Shown: positions 1-8,711, counted from the first letter of the stretch. The stretch is 64,000 nt of DNA from CAZRIZ01 sp964625885 (GCA_964625885.1 CAZVBM010000003.1:11087-75086), one strand, 5' to 3'. Numbers and translations: made by a program. Notes: generated from the sequence alone by a model not told the origin.

Positions 1-218
1 TGAAGATAGCCATGGTGCGTTTGGAGCAGCGGTTGCTAGACATACCAAGCGCTGAGCAGATTTTACAGATTCATGACTCAATTTTGGTTGAGGTTGATAA
101 GGGGTGTGAGGAGCGGGTCCAACAAATTGCAACCGAAGTTATGACGACAGTTTGCCCCGATTTGCCAGTGAAATTTGCGGTTGATGTGCAAATTGGCACT
201 AATTGGCAAGGTCTGTGA
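1..218 (+). CDS. polA: DNA polymerase I, C-terminal fragment (5' truncated by window)
   Basis: Only the last ~72 codons lie in the window; the frame is open to the left edge (KIAM before the first internal Met). The fragment carries the family A polymerase motif C region (LQIHDSILVEV, with the H-D pair that holds the second catalytic aspartate) and the usual end with a VDVQIGTNW-type strand. In the family this is the palm/fingers end of Pol I, which fills gaps and replaces primers. The stop is TGA, which shows standard use of UGA. The assignment rests on a short but very conserved segment. Confidence 0.85.
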   Translation, partial: KIAMVRLEQRLLDIPSAEQILQIHDSILVEVDKGCEERVQQIATEVMTTVCPDLPVKFAVDVQIGTNWQGL

Positions 219-253
219 TTGACTTTATTAGGTGATAATTTTATTATTAAACT

Positions 254-871
254 ATGAATAAGAATAAAGTTTCTAAAATATTTCCAGTAATCTTAATTAT
301 TTTAATTGTTGTTTTTGCCATTTTTGTACTAGTGGCGGTCGGTAAGAAAATCTTTAAGGCCGATGATAAATCATCAAGTGGACAATCGATTAGCCAAGTC
401 TCGCCTCGCGATGAGCTTCTCACCGCCACTACTGATCGGGCGGTGCGGGTCACTGTTAGGGGTCAGATTGTGGCTGATGAGAACTTTCGTAGTTATCAAG
501 TTACGATTGCTCCGGGTGAGCGCCGTATGGCGGTTTTTAAAAGCTATCTAAGTGAGCAGGTTGATGCAATCAGCTTAGATAATAATGTGCCAGCCTATAC
601 CGAATTTGTTTATGCATTAGACAGGGCTGGTTTGGCTTTGGGTAAACCATTTCCGGTCGAACAAGATAACGTTCGTGGTGTCTGTGCCTCGGGAACATTA
701 GTCGAGTTTGATATCTTAAAGAATGGCGAATCAATTTACCATGTCTGGACATCAACTTGTGGTGGCTCAAAAGGCTCACTTGGACGAGCTAGCGAGTCGA
801 CTTTGCGTGATCTGTTTTTGAAGCAGATTCCTGATAATAGCAAGCTTTTATCAACTTATAACAAACGTTAA
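254..871 (+). CDS. Membrane-anchored protein of unknown function
   Basis: A 205-residue protein with a short basic N-terminus and one strongly hydrophobic segment at about residues 9-31, followed by a Ser/Asp-rich linker and an extracytoplasmic domain of about 150 residues. That domain has two cysteines (near residues 141 and 172) that could form a disulfide, the second in a TSTCGGSKGS stretch. It ends 2 bp before mutM, so it is probably in the polA-mutM-holA transcription unit. I do not recognise the family. An AT-rich stretch with a GATAAT box lies just upstream and there is no clear Shine-Dalgarno sequence. Confidence 0.7.
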   Translation: MNKNKVSKIFPVILIILIVVFAIFVLVAVGKKIFKADDKSSSGQSISQVSPRDELLTATTDRAVRVTVRGQIVADENFRSYQVTIAPGERRMAVFKSYLSEQVDAISLDNNVPAYTEFVYALDRAGLALGKPFPVEQDNVRGVCASGTLVEFDILKNGESIYHVWTSTCGGSKGSLGRASESTLRDLFLKQIPDNSKLLSTYNKR

Positions 872-873
872 CT

Positions 874-1758
874 ATGCCGGAGCTACCAGAGGTCGAAACA
901 ATTCGACGGGGTCTAGGGCGAATTCTGCCTGATAGGGTAGTTAAATCAGCCTATCAAATTGAGTCGCCAAAAAGCTTTCCTAATCCCGATTCAGAAGTGA
1001 ATCAGTTTTTGCTCGGTGCCAAAATCATTGCTGTTAGACGTCGGGCTAAGGTGCTGATGATTGATCTTTCAAGCCAGTATTCTTTAGTTGTTCACTTAAA
1101 GATGACTGGGCAACTGATCTACGTAGGAGAGGAGCGTTGGGGTGGTGGCCACCCGACAGACAGCTTCATGGGCGCACTACCAGATCGCTCAACCCGTGTG
1201 GTCATTGAGTTTACCGATGGTTCAACTCTTTTTTTCAACGATCAGCGCAAATTTGGTTGGGCGCGCTTAATGCCGACGGTTCTGATTTCTGAACTTGATT
1301 TTATGAAAAAAGTTGGCCCCGAACCATTAGAGGAAGAATTTAAGGCACCAGAGTTTATTAAGCGAATCAGGCGCCGCCAAAATACCACCATTAAAGCGGC
1401 GATTCTGGACCAGACGACTTTGGCGGGAGTAGGCAATATTTATGCTGATGAGAGCCTATGGGGTGCAGGAATCCACCCGGTCACTAGAGTGCGTGATGTT
1501 AGTGATGCTAAATTGACAAAGCTATTACAAGAAATAAAGCACGTTATGCAGTTAGCGATTGATAGTGGCGGTTCAACTTATAGCAACTATGTCAATGCCG
1601 ATGGCGAAAGGGGTAATTATTTAGCCAAGTTTGCTCGGGTGTTTCGACGTGAGGGGCGGCCATGTTTAAAATGCGGTACAGAGATTCAAAAGATTCGGGT
1701 GGCGGGTCGAGGAACACACCTTTGCCCTAAGTGCCAGCCGGAGATAAAGCAATGCTAG
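874..1758 (+). CDS. mutM: Formamidopyrimidine-DNA glycosylase
   Basis: A 294-residue base-excision repair enzyme that removes oxidised purines such as 8-oxoguanine and cleaves the abasic site. The protein begins MPELPEVETIRRGL, so the catalytic Pro (N-terminal after Met removal) and Glu are present. A helix-two-turn-helix region lies around residues 150-210 (TLAGVGNIYADESLW). The C-terminal zinc finger has four cysteines at residues 264, 267, 284 and 287. Length is slightly above the usual 270-280. It starts 2 bp after the preceding unknown gene and overlaps holA by 7 bp, consistent with one operon. Confidence 0.96.
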   Translation: MPELPEVETIRRGLGRILPDRVVKSAYQIESPKSFPNPDSEVNQFLLGAKIIAVRRRAKVLMIDLSSQYSLVVHLKMTGQLIYVGEERWGGGHPTDSFMGALPDRSTRVVIEFTDGSTLFFNDQRKFGWARLMPTVLISELDFMKKVGPEPLEEEFKAPEFIKRIRRRQNTTIKAAILDQTTLAGVGNIYADESLWGAGIHPVTRVRDVSDAKLTKLLQEIKHVMQLAIDSGGSTYSNYVNADGERGNYLAKFARVFRREGRPCLKCGTEIQKIRVAGRGTHLCPKCQPEIKQC

Positions 1759-2693
1759 TAATTCTAAGCGGCAATCACACTTTCTTACGACAGCAGGCCC
1801 TTGTGGAATTAAAGCAACAATTAAAGCTAGAGCCACAAATTATCTTGGCAAACAACCTATCGCCAGCACAGCTAGCCGATTTGTTGACCGCCCAGTCATT
1901 ATTTGAGCCTCAACGTTTTGTTTTAATCTACGGCTTGTCGGATAATGTTGAGGCTTGGTCGCGTCTAATAGAATTAGCCGAGTCGGTGGCAGAGGATAAC
2001 AGCCTGGCGTTGGTTTTGGTAGAAGACAAGCTAGATAGTCGAACTAAGTTTGTTAAAGTGGCTAAACAGCAGGGCTGGTTAAAGGAGTTTATTATTGAAA
2101 CCGATCGCCAGGGTAATATTAAAGATTATTCTGGTCAGAAATCGGTTCAATTCATTTTAGAGCAGTCAAAGAAACTAGGCCTCAAATTTGATCGCAATTT
2201 GGCGCAGTACTTATACCAACAAATCGGTCCAGATCCCTGGGAGTTGTATTCAGCTCTAGAGCGATTACAGGTAATTGGTGATGCTTCGCGCGCAGCGATT
2301 GACAAATATATTCCATCAAACCCGATGATAAATATTTTTGAAATCTTAAACCAGGCTTTTGCGGGCAAGCGTCGAGAGGTAGATCGGTCAATTTCTGATC
2401 TAGAAAGCCTTGATACCGAACCGCGTTCGTTTTTTGGCTTATTGTCGAGTCAAATCTTCAATGTTTTAGCCATTGCTGCGGCGCCAGCTGGAGCTAATTT
2501 GGCAGCCGATTTTGGTATTAATCCTTATGCTATCAGCCAGTTATCGTCGATTGCGCGTCATCAGTCATTAGATAATCTAAAACAAGTCGCTAACTGGTTT
2601 GTTGAGGCCGATATTAAATTAAAATCTGGCAGCTATGATGCTTGGCTAGAGATTAAAGTTTTGCTTAATCAAATTATTAATCTTGCTAAATAA
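1752..2693 (+). CDS. holA: DNA polymerase III delta subunit
   Basis: The delta subunit of the clamp loader, which opens the sliding clamp. The protein has the HolA pattern: an N-terminal strand LVILSGNHTFLRQQAL, a degenerate ATPase-like domain (SLFEPQRFVLIYG, then a LVLVEDKLDSRTK strand), and an all-helical C-terminal domain with FEILNQAFAGKRREV and FFGLLSSQIFN. I chose ATG 1752 rather than the in-frame ATG at 1731: GGAG at about 1740 sits 8-9 nt before it and the homologous start is at MLVIL. It overlaps mutM by 7 bp and ends directly at a terminator stem. Confidence 0.88.
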   Translation: MLVILSGNHTFLRQQALVELKQQLKLEPQIILANNLSPAQLADLLTAQSLFEPQRFVLIYGLSDNVEAWSRLIELAESVAEDNSLALVLVEDKLDSRTKFVKVAKQQGWLKEFIIETDRQGNIKDYSGQKSVQFILEQSKKLGLKFDRNLAQYLYQQIGPDPWELYSALERLQVIGDASRAAIDKYIPSNPMINIFEILNQAFAGKRREVDRSISDLESLDTEPRSFFGLLSSQIFNVLAIAAAPAGANLAADFGINPYAISQLSSIARHQSLDNLKQVANWFVEADIKLKSGSYDAWLEIKVLLNQIINLAK

Positions 2694-2724
2694 AACCGAC
2701 CACTTGTGTGGTCGGTTTTATTAT
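2692..2724. terminator. Bidirectional intrinsic terminator between holA and rpsT
   Basis: A perfect 12-bp stem (AAAACCGACCAC pairing with its complement) and a TTGT loop are flanked by A and T tracts on both sides, so it can stop both holA and the converging rpsT transcript. The holA stop codon overlaps its 5' arm. Confidence 0.92.
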
Positions 2725-2733
2725 TAACTAAAT

Positions 2734-3132
2734 TTATTTAGTCTTCTTAGCGGCGGTTTTTTTGGTTGCTGGTTTCTTGGTCGTAGTCTTTTTGGCCGCG
2801 GTTTTAGTGGTGGCTTTTTTGGCCGGAGTCTTGGCGGCTACTTTCTTAGCGGCTGGTTTAGCAGTGACTTTTTTCTTAGTAGCTAACTTAACGCCAGCAG
2901 CTTTGGCTAATTTAGCCAGGGCCGCTTTCCTTCGGGCGGCGGTGTTTTTCTTAAGTAGGCCTTTCTTAACAGCCTTGTCGATTTCGCTTTGGGCTTTTGA
3001 CAACTTCTCAGCACTTGGCTTAGTAGTGGTGGTCTTGATTGCCTTGCGCATTTCAGTTTTAGTAACCTTGTTTCGCTCACGGCGAACAGCTTCTTGTCGC
3101 GCTCGTTTGATAGCTGATTTGATGATTGGCAT
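2734..3132 (-). CDS. rpsT: 30S ribosomal protein S20 with Lys/Ala-rich C-terminal tail
   Basis: The first ~85 residues are S20: MPIIKSAIKRARQEAVRRERN, then helices ending KGLLKKNTAARRKAALAKL. S20 binds 16S rRNA early in 30S assembly. The protein is 132 residues against the usual 85-90. The extra ~45 residues are nearly all K, A, T and P with repeated AAKK/TKK units, like a histone H1 tail. A GAGGAT ribosome-binding site lies about 10 nt before the start. The gene is convergent with holA and divergent from the gene at 3307. Confidence 0.93.
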   Translation of the reverse strand: MPIIKSAIKRARQEAVRRERNKVTKTEMRKAIKTTTTKPSAEKLSKAQSEIDKAVKKGLLKKNTAARRKAALAKLAKAAGVKLATKKKVTAKPAAKKVAAKTPAKKATTKTAAKKTTTKKPATKKTAAKKTK

Positions 3133-3176
3133 TAAATGTATATCCTCAACTTATAAAATTATTTTAACTGCAAGCT

Positions 3177-3185
3177 ATTATATCA
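3177..3185 (-). promoter_or_regulatory. Extended -10 promoter for rpsT
   Basis: On the minus strand the sequence reads TGATATAAT, an extended -10 box (TGn-TATAAT). It predicts a leader of about 40 nt with the Shine-Dalgarno site of rpsT. Confidence 0.6.
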
Positions 3186-3228
3186 AAAAAACTGTGGTTG
3201 TAAAGAGAGCGACTGATGGAGTGTGGTC

Positions 3229-3257
3229 TTGACAAAACATCATTTTTTTGCTACAAT
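3229..3257 (+). promoter_or_regulatory. Sigma-70-type promoter for the 3307 gene
   Basis: TTGACA at 3229-3234, exactly 17 bp spacer, TACAAT at 3252-3257. The predicted start near 3264 leaves a leader of about 43 nt with no Shine-Dalgarno site before ATG 3307. Confidence 0.85.
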
Positions 3258-3306
3258 TGTGATATAACGTTTCAAAAACCAACAAAATATTATAAAATAA
3301 ACAAAA

Positions 3307-5163
3307 ATGAATAACGAAAAAGACCTCAATAAATTATCTGAGCAAATCAAAAAAGCCAACAATGTTCTTGTGGCGGTCAATTCCAATCCAACGATTGATG
3401 AGTTGACTAGCGCTTTGGCACTAACCTTGATGTTAAACAAGAACGATCGTCGAGCGGTGACGATTTATAGTGGTGAAACACCTGACGTTTTGCAGTTCTT
3501 GAAACTTGATGAAACTTTTGATAAGACAGTCGATGGCTTGCGCGACTTTATTGTTACTTTAGATTCTAAAAAGGCTGATCGGGTAGTGGTCAAGGCCGAA
3601 GATGGTATGGTTAAAGTTTATATCACACCAAGTGGCCAGACTATTTCGAGTGAAGATCTAGGTTTTGAGCAAGGTGATTACAACATTGATTTAGTGATCG
3701 GCGTTGGCGTATCGAGTCAGAATGATTTAGACAAGGCTTTGTCAGCTCACGGACGCATTCTGCATAACGCTTCGGTTGCTTCGCTATCCATCGGAAAAGA
3801 TAGTAGCGAGCTGGGTGGCTTAAATATTAAAGCTCCTGGCGCTAGCTCTTATGCGGAAGTTATTTATAAATTACCAGAACTGCTCGATAGGGGGTTAGCA
3901 GAAGACGAAGATCCAGCTATGGATAAAGCAGTAGCCACGGCATTGCTAACTAGCTTAGTAGCCGCTACCAATCGTTTTAGTAACAACCGTACAACTGCTG
4001 AGATTATGAGTCTAGCATCAGACTTAATGCGAGCTGGCGCTAGCCAACAATTAATTGCCAAAGAGTTAGCCAAGGGTGGTCTGGTTGAAGCCGAATCATT
4101 ATCTGCCGAAGATAAGCAGCCCGCTCCAAGCCAGTCTAAGCAGGCTGTTAGTGTGCGTCCAGAGGATGGTGGTGGCGAGATTGGATCAATTAATCTAAAA
4201 AATCAACAGGACAAGCCTGAGGTAGAACCACAGGAAGCTCCCGCACCAAGAATCAAGGAGCCGAAAAAGAAATCTATTCCTTCAATTGATGGGGTGGAGA
4301 TTGGGCCTAACTTTGCTAATCTAGAAGAATACAATAAGCAGCAAATATTAGCTGAACGTCAGAGCACAGCTGATGAGGTTTTGTCTCGTTTACCAGCCGC
4401 TGAAGCGCTAACCCCAGTAGAGCCGCCAGTCGTGCCAGCTCCAGCCTATCCGACCGAAGATGATCGCTTAGCGCAGCAGCTTCAACAAGTTGGTCAGATA
4501 CCAGAGCTCTTGACGGTTGAGACAGCAGCAACTGTCACCGAACCAATTGCTGAGCCCGATCCAACAATTGTGTTTGGTAAAGAAGTTCCAGACCGACCGT
4601 ACCTACAAGATCCATCAACTGCGTGGGGGCAGTCAGTTAACGATGCGGGCGTGCCAACCTCTGGCGTAGTGCCTGCGACTGAACCAACTGGGAATTTGCT
4701 TGATCGTAACCCCCAGGTAGTGGTAGCGGTCCCAGAGTCAGCTTCTGCGCCGTCCGCGTCAGCACCAGAGTTGGCTCCTCCAGTGACTTCTACCCCTCAG
4801 CCGCCAGTGCCACCTGTCATGCCGGAAGTTGCCCCTCCAGCGGTCCCTGGTTTTGGCGCTATGAATATGATTCCGCCAGTACCGCCAACTCCACCAAACT
4901 TTGCTATGCCAATGCCACCAATGCCACCAATACCACCAAACCCAGCTGACTTTGCTCAGCCAGCAGCGGCCGCCCAGCAGCAGTTTATGGCTAGCGCCAA
5001 TCAAGCGACTGCCAGTCCAATAGTTGAGACGCCACCACAAATAATTCCAACTGGTCGCTATCAGCCGACTGCCACCACAACAATACCATCGACTAGCCCA
5101 GTTATGACCGACCAAATTTATCCACAAACACCAGACAATGCCCAATTTGTCATCCCTGAATAA
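3307..5163 (+). CDS. NrnA-like (DHH-fold) protein lacking catalytic motifs, with proline-rich C-terminal half
   Basis: A 618-residue protein. Residues 1-265 follow the layout of the NrnA/DHH phosphoesterase fold: a VLVAVNSNPTIDELTSALAL segment where NrnA has its DxD (here N-P-T), a GRILHNASVASLSIG segment where the DHH motif should be, then a SSYAEVIYKLPELL helix and a NRFSNNRTTAEIMSLASDLMRAGAS block. The metal-binding Asp/His residues are replaced. Residues ~270-618 are low-complexity, rich in P, E and A. The gene precedes truB, the place where nrnA usually sits in bacterial rbfA-nrnA-truB clusters. I infer an inactive relative of the oligoribonuclease that may act as a scaffold; the function is not shown. 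Confidence 0.65.
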   Translation: MNNEKDLNKLSEQIKKANNVLVAVNSNPTIDELTSALALTLMLNKNDRRAVTIYSGETPDVLQFLKLDETFDKTVDGLRDFIVTLDSKKADRVVVKAEDGMVKVYITPSGQTISSEDLGFEQGDYNIDLVIGVGVSSQNDLDKALSAHGRILHNASVASLSIGKDSSELGGLNIKAPGASSYAEVIYKLPELLDRGLAEDEDPAMDKAVATALLTSLVAATNRFSNNRTTAEIMSLASDLMRAGASQQLIAKELAKGGLVEAESLSAEDKQPAPSQSKQAVSVRPEDGGGEIGSINLKNQQDKPEVEPQEAPAPRIKEPKKKSIPSIDGVEIGPNFANLEEYNKQQILAERQSTADEVLSRLPAAEALTPVEPPVVPAPAYPTEDDRLAQQLQQVGQIPELLTVETAATVTEPIAEPDPTIVFGKEVPDRPYLQDPSTAWGQSVNDAGVPTSGVVPATEPTGNLLDRNPQVVVAVPESASAPSASAPELAPPVTSTPQPPVPPVMPEVAPPAVPGFGAMNMIPPVPPTPPNFAMPMPPMPPIPPNPADFAQPAAAAQQQFMASANQATASPIVETPPQIIPTGRYQPTATTTIPSTSPVMTDQIYPQTPDNAQFVIPE

Positions 5164-5833
5164 AAAAGTTGTTCAAGACAACTCTATTATCCTGGTCGAC
5201 AAACCGACCGGGATGACGAGTTTTGGGGTGGTGGCACGTTTACGTCGCTTGCTTAGCGAAGACCTGGGCAGAAAGGCCAAGGTTGGCCATGCGGGTACAC
5301 TTGATCCATTCGCTAGTGGGTTATTGATAATCATGACGGGTGATAAATGTCGTCAGGCTCAGAGCTTCTTAAAGCTAGACAAGAGTTATCTGGCGACTTT
5401 AACTCTTGGCTGGACGACATCAACTCAAGACCCAGAAGGGCAGATGACGTTAGTGGGGCGCAACCAGCCATCGCGTCGGCAAATCGAAGCGGTTTTAGAT
5501 AGTTTTTTAGGCGAAACTCAGCAAGTTCCGCCCAATTTTAGTGCGCTCAAAGTCGGTGGTCGCAGAGCTTACGATTTAGCCCGGGCGGGGAAAGAATTTG
5601 AACTACCAGCTCGACCAATTACCATCAGCCAAATTAAGGTTCTTGAATACGAATATCCGCGCCTAACTATTGATGTGGCGGTGTCGTCTGGTACTTACAT
5701 TCGCTCACTAGCGCGCGACATAGGCGACAAACTTGGCACTGGAGCATACTGTTCAGCCCTTCGCCGTACGCGGATTGGCGAGCATGATTTGAGCTTGGCT
5801 AAAAAGCTGATAGATTTTTCAATCGGTAGTTAA
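5138..5833 (+). CDS. truB: tRNA pseudouridine(55) synthase, short form
   Basis: Makes pseudouridine 55 in the T-arm of tRNAs. The catalytic motif GHAGTLDPFASGLL is at residues 50-63 with the nucleophile Asp56. The KSYLATLTLG, PPNFSALKVGGRRAYDLARAG and SSGTYIRSLARDIG motifs all follow in order. At 231 residues it ends right after the catalytic domain and lacks the C-terminal PUA or equivalent domain of the usual ~300-residue enzyme. It overlaps the upstream gene by 26 bp, implying translational coupling. Confidence 0.95.
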   Translation: MPNLSSLNKKVVQDNSIILVDKPTGMTSFGVVARLRRLLSEDLGRKAKVGHAGTLDPFASGLLIIMTGDKCRQAQSFLKLDKSYLATLTLGWTTSTQDPEGQMTLVGRNQPSRRQIEAVLDSFLGETQQVPPNFSALKVGGRRAYDLARAGKEFELPARPITISQIKVLEYEYPRLTIDVAVSSGTYIRSLARDIGDKLGTGAYCSALRRTRIGEHDLSLAKKLIDFSIGS

Positions 5834-5852
5834 TTTACTACCGAATTAGTGC

Positions 5853-5858
5853 TACAAT
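5853..5858 (+). promoter_or_regulatory. -10 box immediately upstream of the ABC ATPase gene
   Basis: TACAAT lies 6 nt before ATG 5865, so transcription would begin at or next to the start codon. A 7-bp hairpin (5823-5829 with 5838-5844) at the truB stop lies just before it. Confidence 0.5.
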
Positions 5859-5864
5859 AAGCTT

Positions 5865-6710
5865 ATGGATAAAAAGGCGAAGGAAGCTCGTCGCCGACAG
5901 CTGTTGGTGGGTGTTCTAAAACTTCACGATTTTAATTTGACCGAAGCCGAAGCGGCTCTGCGCGAAACTTACAAAAGTTTGCGGATTTCCGACATGGCCA
6001 GTCCTTCGTTTACTAAGAAGCCATTTAAGAAACCAGAGGGCGATCCGCTGATTGTGGCGAAAGATTTAACCAAGGTCTATAAAAATGGTCGCGAAAAATT
6101 AACCGCGGTAGACAAGGCTAGCTTTGAAATCTGGCAGGGTGAATTTATTGCGCTGACTGGAGCGAGCGGTAGTGGTAAGTCAACCCTGCTACATATGTTG
6201 GGTGGTTTAGATAAGCCAACCAGTGGTTCAATTGTCATAAATAAAGAAAACATTGCCAAATTGAGCGACCGTAAATTATCAAACTTTCGCAATCGTACTA
6301 TTGGTTTTGTATTTCAATTTTTCTACATGCAACCGTTTTTAACTCTGGCGCAAAACATCGCGGTACCGTCGATGATCTACAAGATGTCGTCAAAAGACCG
6401 CAAGAAACGCGTGGCTGAGCTGGCCGAAGCGGTTGGCTTGTCTAATCGCTTAAAGCATCTGCCAAAAGAGTTATCGGGTGGGCAAATGCAACGCGCAGCG
6501 ATTGCCAGGGCACTATTTAATTCGCCAAAAATTATCTTGGCCGATGAGCCGACTGGCAACTTGGACTCGAAAAATTCGCAAGTCGTGATTGAGCTTTTTA
6601 AAGAAATTCGCGAGAAATTTGGTACGACAATTATCGTGGTAACACACGACCGTGAGATTGCCAACCAAGCTGATCGCGAGATTACGATGAAAGATGGGGT
6701 GATTGTATGA
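5865..6710 (+). CDS. ABC transporter ATP-binding protein, MacB/LolD type
   Basis: A 281-residue nucleotide-binding subunit. Walker A GASGSGKST is at residues 99-107, the Q-loop in FVFQFF near 148-153, the signature LSGGQ at 203-207, Walker B IILADEP with Glu228, and the switch His261 in VTHD. GGLDKPTSGSI and DEPTGNLDS are typical of the MacB/LolD/FtsE branch. An N-terminal extension of about 60 residues, basic and helical, precedes the ABC domain and is not usual. The stop codon overlaps the permease start (ATGA), so the two subunits are coupled. The substrate cannot be told from sequence. Confidence 0.93.
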   Translation: MDKKAKEARRRQLLVGVLKLHDFNLTEAEAALRETYKSLRISDMASPSFTKKPFKKPEGDPLIVAKDLTKVYKNGREKLTAVDKASFEIWQGEFIALTGASGSGKSTLLHMLGGLDKPTSGSIVINKENIAKLSDRKLSNFRNRTIGFVFQFFYMQPFLTLAQNIAVPSMIYKMSSKDRKKRVAELAEAVGLSNRLKHLPKELSGGQMQRAAIARALFNSPKIILADEPTGNLDSKNSQVVIELFKEIREKFGTTIIVVTHDREIANQADREITMKDGVIV

Positions 6711-8707
6711 TTAATCTAAAAAATGCTTTAGTTCTAGCTGGCACCAAACTCAAGACTCGTAAGATCCGCTTGGCTGTTACAATTATTATTTCAAGCTTGA
6801 TGTTTGGTGTACTGACAGTAGGGGTGATTACTTTTGCTGGTTTTACCAACTCAGTTGAGCGTTTTAGTGAAGAGGGCCTAAATAATCGTTTCTTTGCTCA
6901 GCTGTCGACTTATGCGGTCGGTAATATCAACGGCATGCCAATACAGGAATATTATAGTTATTTTGAAAAGCCCGAAGCCATGGAGCGCGCCAGGCAGATT
7001 GCCAACGACATGGTTGAGGCGCGGGCCAAGCGAGCTAAAGAACTTGGACTCGATTTTGATAAAAAGCTGGCCCTTAAAGAGCTGTTACCAGAGGCTAACG
7101 TTGGCACTGGTGAAGCCAAATACAATGGCGTGTCACCCGATGGACTAGTTGGTCAACAGCTGGGCCGAGAGCTCCTGGCTAATTATTCGGCCAATCCATT
7201 GACCGAATTAAACCAAGCAAATGTTGAGCGTATCACTCAAGGTTATGACGTAGTCCGAAAGTATCAGCCTTTAAATTATGGTGTTGGCGCGGCTAGTTTA
7301 GAGTGGCCAAACGAAACCGGCGGTTATCCGATTGAATCGCCGGGTAAAAATCGGTTTGAATCGCAACCTCAGAGAGAGGCTTATACTGGCTTGGGCGCAG
7401 TGCCAAATTCAATTGTCGAGCCGTTTCGCTTGGCTAGGGCTAATTGGTCGGTTGAGTCAGGTGCAGTTCCGATTTATATCTCGCCAAAAGATGCTGAAAA
7501 ATTTTTGGAGCTAAAAGAATTGCCGGCGGGTGCGTCGTCTGAAGAGCTAATCAAGCGCCAAGCAGAAATCCAAGATAAAATTGCTAATTTTACCTTTAAA
7601 CACTGTTATCGCAATAGTTTGGCTATAGAACAACTCCAACAGGCGCGTCAGCATGCCGATAACAAAGGTACTAAAGATTATGTAGCGCCCGATCTAGTTT
7701 ACGGCTTACCAGAAGGCGACGCTTGTGCGGTAGCGCTAGTTATCAGCGACAAGCGCTCTAGTGTTCAAAAGAAGCATGACGCCGCTCAGCACCAGTTTGA
7801 TGTTGAGTTTAATCAACAGGACGCCGAGCCAGTGGCGCAGGAAATTACTTTCCAAGTAGTGGGGTTGATTCCATTTGTTACTCAGCAATGGGGTGGTGGC
7901 GGACTGGCTAATCAATTGATTACTCTAGCTGTTGGGGCGCCAAATTTAGGCAATACTGTTGCAGCTGAAGATTTCTCGTTGCTTTTGGAAAAATCAGATT
8001 TGGGTAAAATCTGGCGAGTCACTGGTAGCGACAGTGTGTTGGAGCAGGCTTTTAGCGATAACGGTTGGATAGTCGAATTTGCTACTTTGGCTGAAACTCA
8101 GAAATTCATTAAAGAACGCGATTGTATGAGCGTGATCTGGCAACAAATGGAAAATCTTGAAGACGGCGCTGGCAGTGACGGCCTAACTTGTCCAGTCGAC
8201 AAGCCATTTGCGGCTTATCCAGCGCTCAATAACCGAGTTCATTTAGAAGATATTATTCAGTATTTATTTAAAGCCGCCTTAATCATTTTGGCGGTAGTGG
8301 TGGTGATTGCGACGATTATTATGACCGCGACGATTGGTCGCATGATTGCCGATAGTCGCCGCGAGACCGCTGTTTTTCGCGCCATCGGCTTCAAGCGCTT
8401 TGACATTAGCCGAGTTTACGGGCTATATGCCTTTAGCGTTTGTCTATTGGTGGTGGTAGTGAGTTTAGCGATTGGCTATGCTGGTGCTAGAACAATCGCT
8501 CATTTTCTCGATCATGAACTGACCAATCAAGCTATTCTAGCTACTGGTACTACCGATCACAATCTAAAGATGACTATGCTAGGTTTTTCGTCGCAATATC
8601 TTGGCGTGCTAGTCGGGGCGATTTTATTGGTCGGATTATTGGCTATCATCTTCCCGTTGATTCGCAATCTCCGTCGCAACCCAATCAAAGACATGCGTGA
8701 CGAATAA
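6707..8707 (+). CDS. ABC transporter permease, MacB/FtsX-like, with very large extracytoplasmic domain
   Basis: A 666-residue membrane subunit partnered with the ATPase just upstream (4-bp overlap). One transmembrane segment lies at about residues 20-45, then about 470 residues outside the membrane, then three transmembrane segments at about 522-547, 575-600 and 635-657 in a C-terminal FtsX domain (RRETAVFRAIGFKRFDISRVYGLYA; ending RRNPIKDMRDE). This 4-TM design fits type VII mechanotransmission ABC systems. The outer domain is at least twice the usual MacB size and contains cysteines (near 300, 339, 473 and 490) that could form disulfides. Role inferred: export or cell-surface work. Confidence 0.88.
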   Translation: MINLKNALVLAGTKLKTRKIRLAVTIIISSLMFGVLTVGVITFAGFTNSVERFSEEGLNNRFFAQLSTYAVGNINGMPIQEYYSYFEKPEAMERARQIANDMVEARAKRAKELGLDFDKKLALKELLPEANVGTGEAKYNGVSPDGLVGQQLGRELLANYSANPLTELNQANVERITQGYDVVRKYQPLNYGVGAASLEWPNETGGYPIESPGKNRFESQPQREAYTGLGAVPNSIVEPFRLARANWSVESGAVPIYISPKDAEKFLELKELPAGASSEELIKRQAEIQDKIANFTFKHCYRNSLAIEQLQQARQHADNKGTKDYVAPDLVYGLPEGDACAVALVISDKRSSVQKKHDAAQHQFDVEFNQQDAEPVAQEITFQVVGLIPFVTQQWGGGGLANQLITLAVGAPNLGNTVAAEDFSLLLEKSDLGKIWRVTGSDSVLEQAFSDNGWIVEFATLAETQKFIKERDCMSVIWQQMENLEDGAGSDGLTCPVDKPFAAYPALNNRVHLEDIIQYLFKAALIILAVVVVIATIIMTATIGRMIADSRRETAVFRAIGFKRFDISRVYGLYAFSVCLLVVVVSLAIGYAGARTIAHFLDHELTNQAILATGTTDHNLKMTMLGFSSQYLGVLVGAILLVGLLAIIFPLIRNLRRNPIKDMRDE

Positions 8708-8711
8708 GGGC

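Noticed and set aside
2734..2868. Tandem repeat array in the rpsT tail
   Set aside because: Codon-level low complexity of a Lys/Ala tail, not a DNA repeat unit.
2762..3232. 156-codon plus-strand hydrophobic ORF
   Set aside because: Antisense of the Lys/Ala-rich S20 tail; the repeat forces Val/Ala/Leu/Phe codons on the other strand.
4759..5145. 128-codon minus-strand ORF rich in Trp
   Set aside because: It is the antisense of the proline-rich tail (CCA/CCN runs read as TGG). No start signal; composition explained by the real gene.
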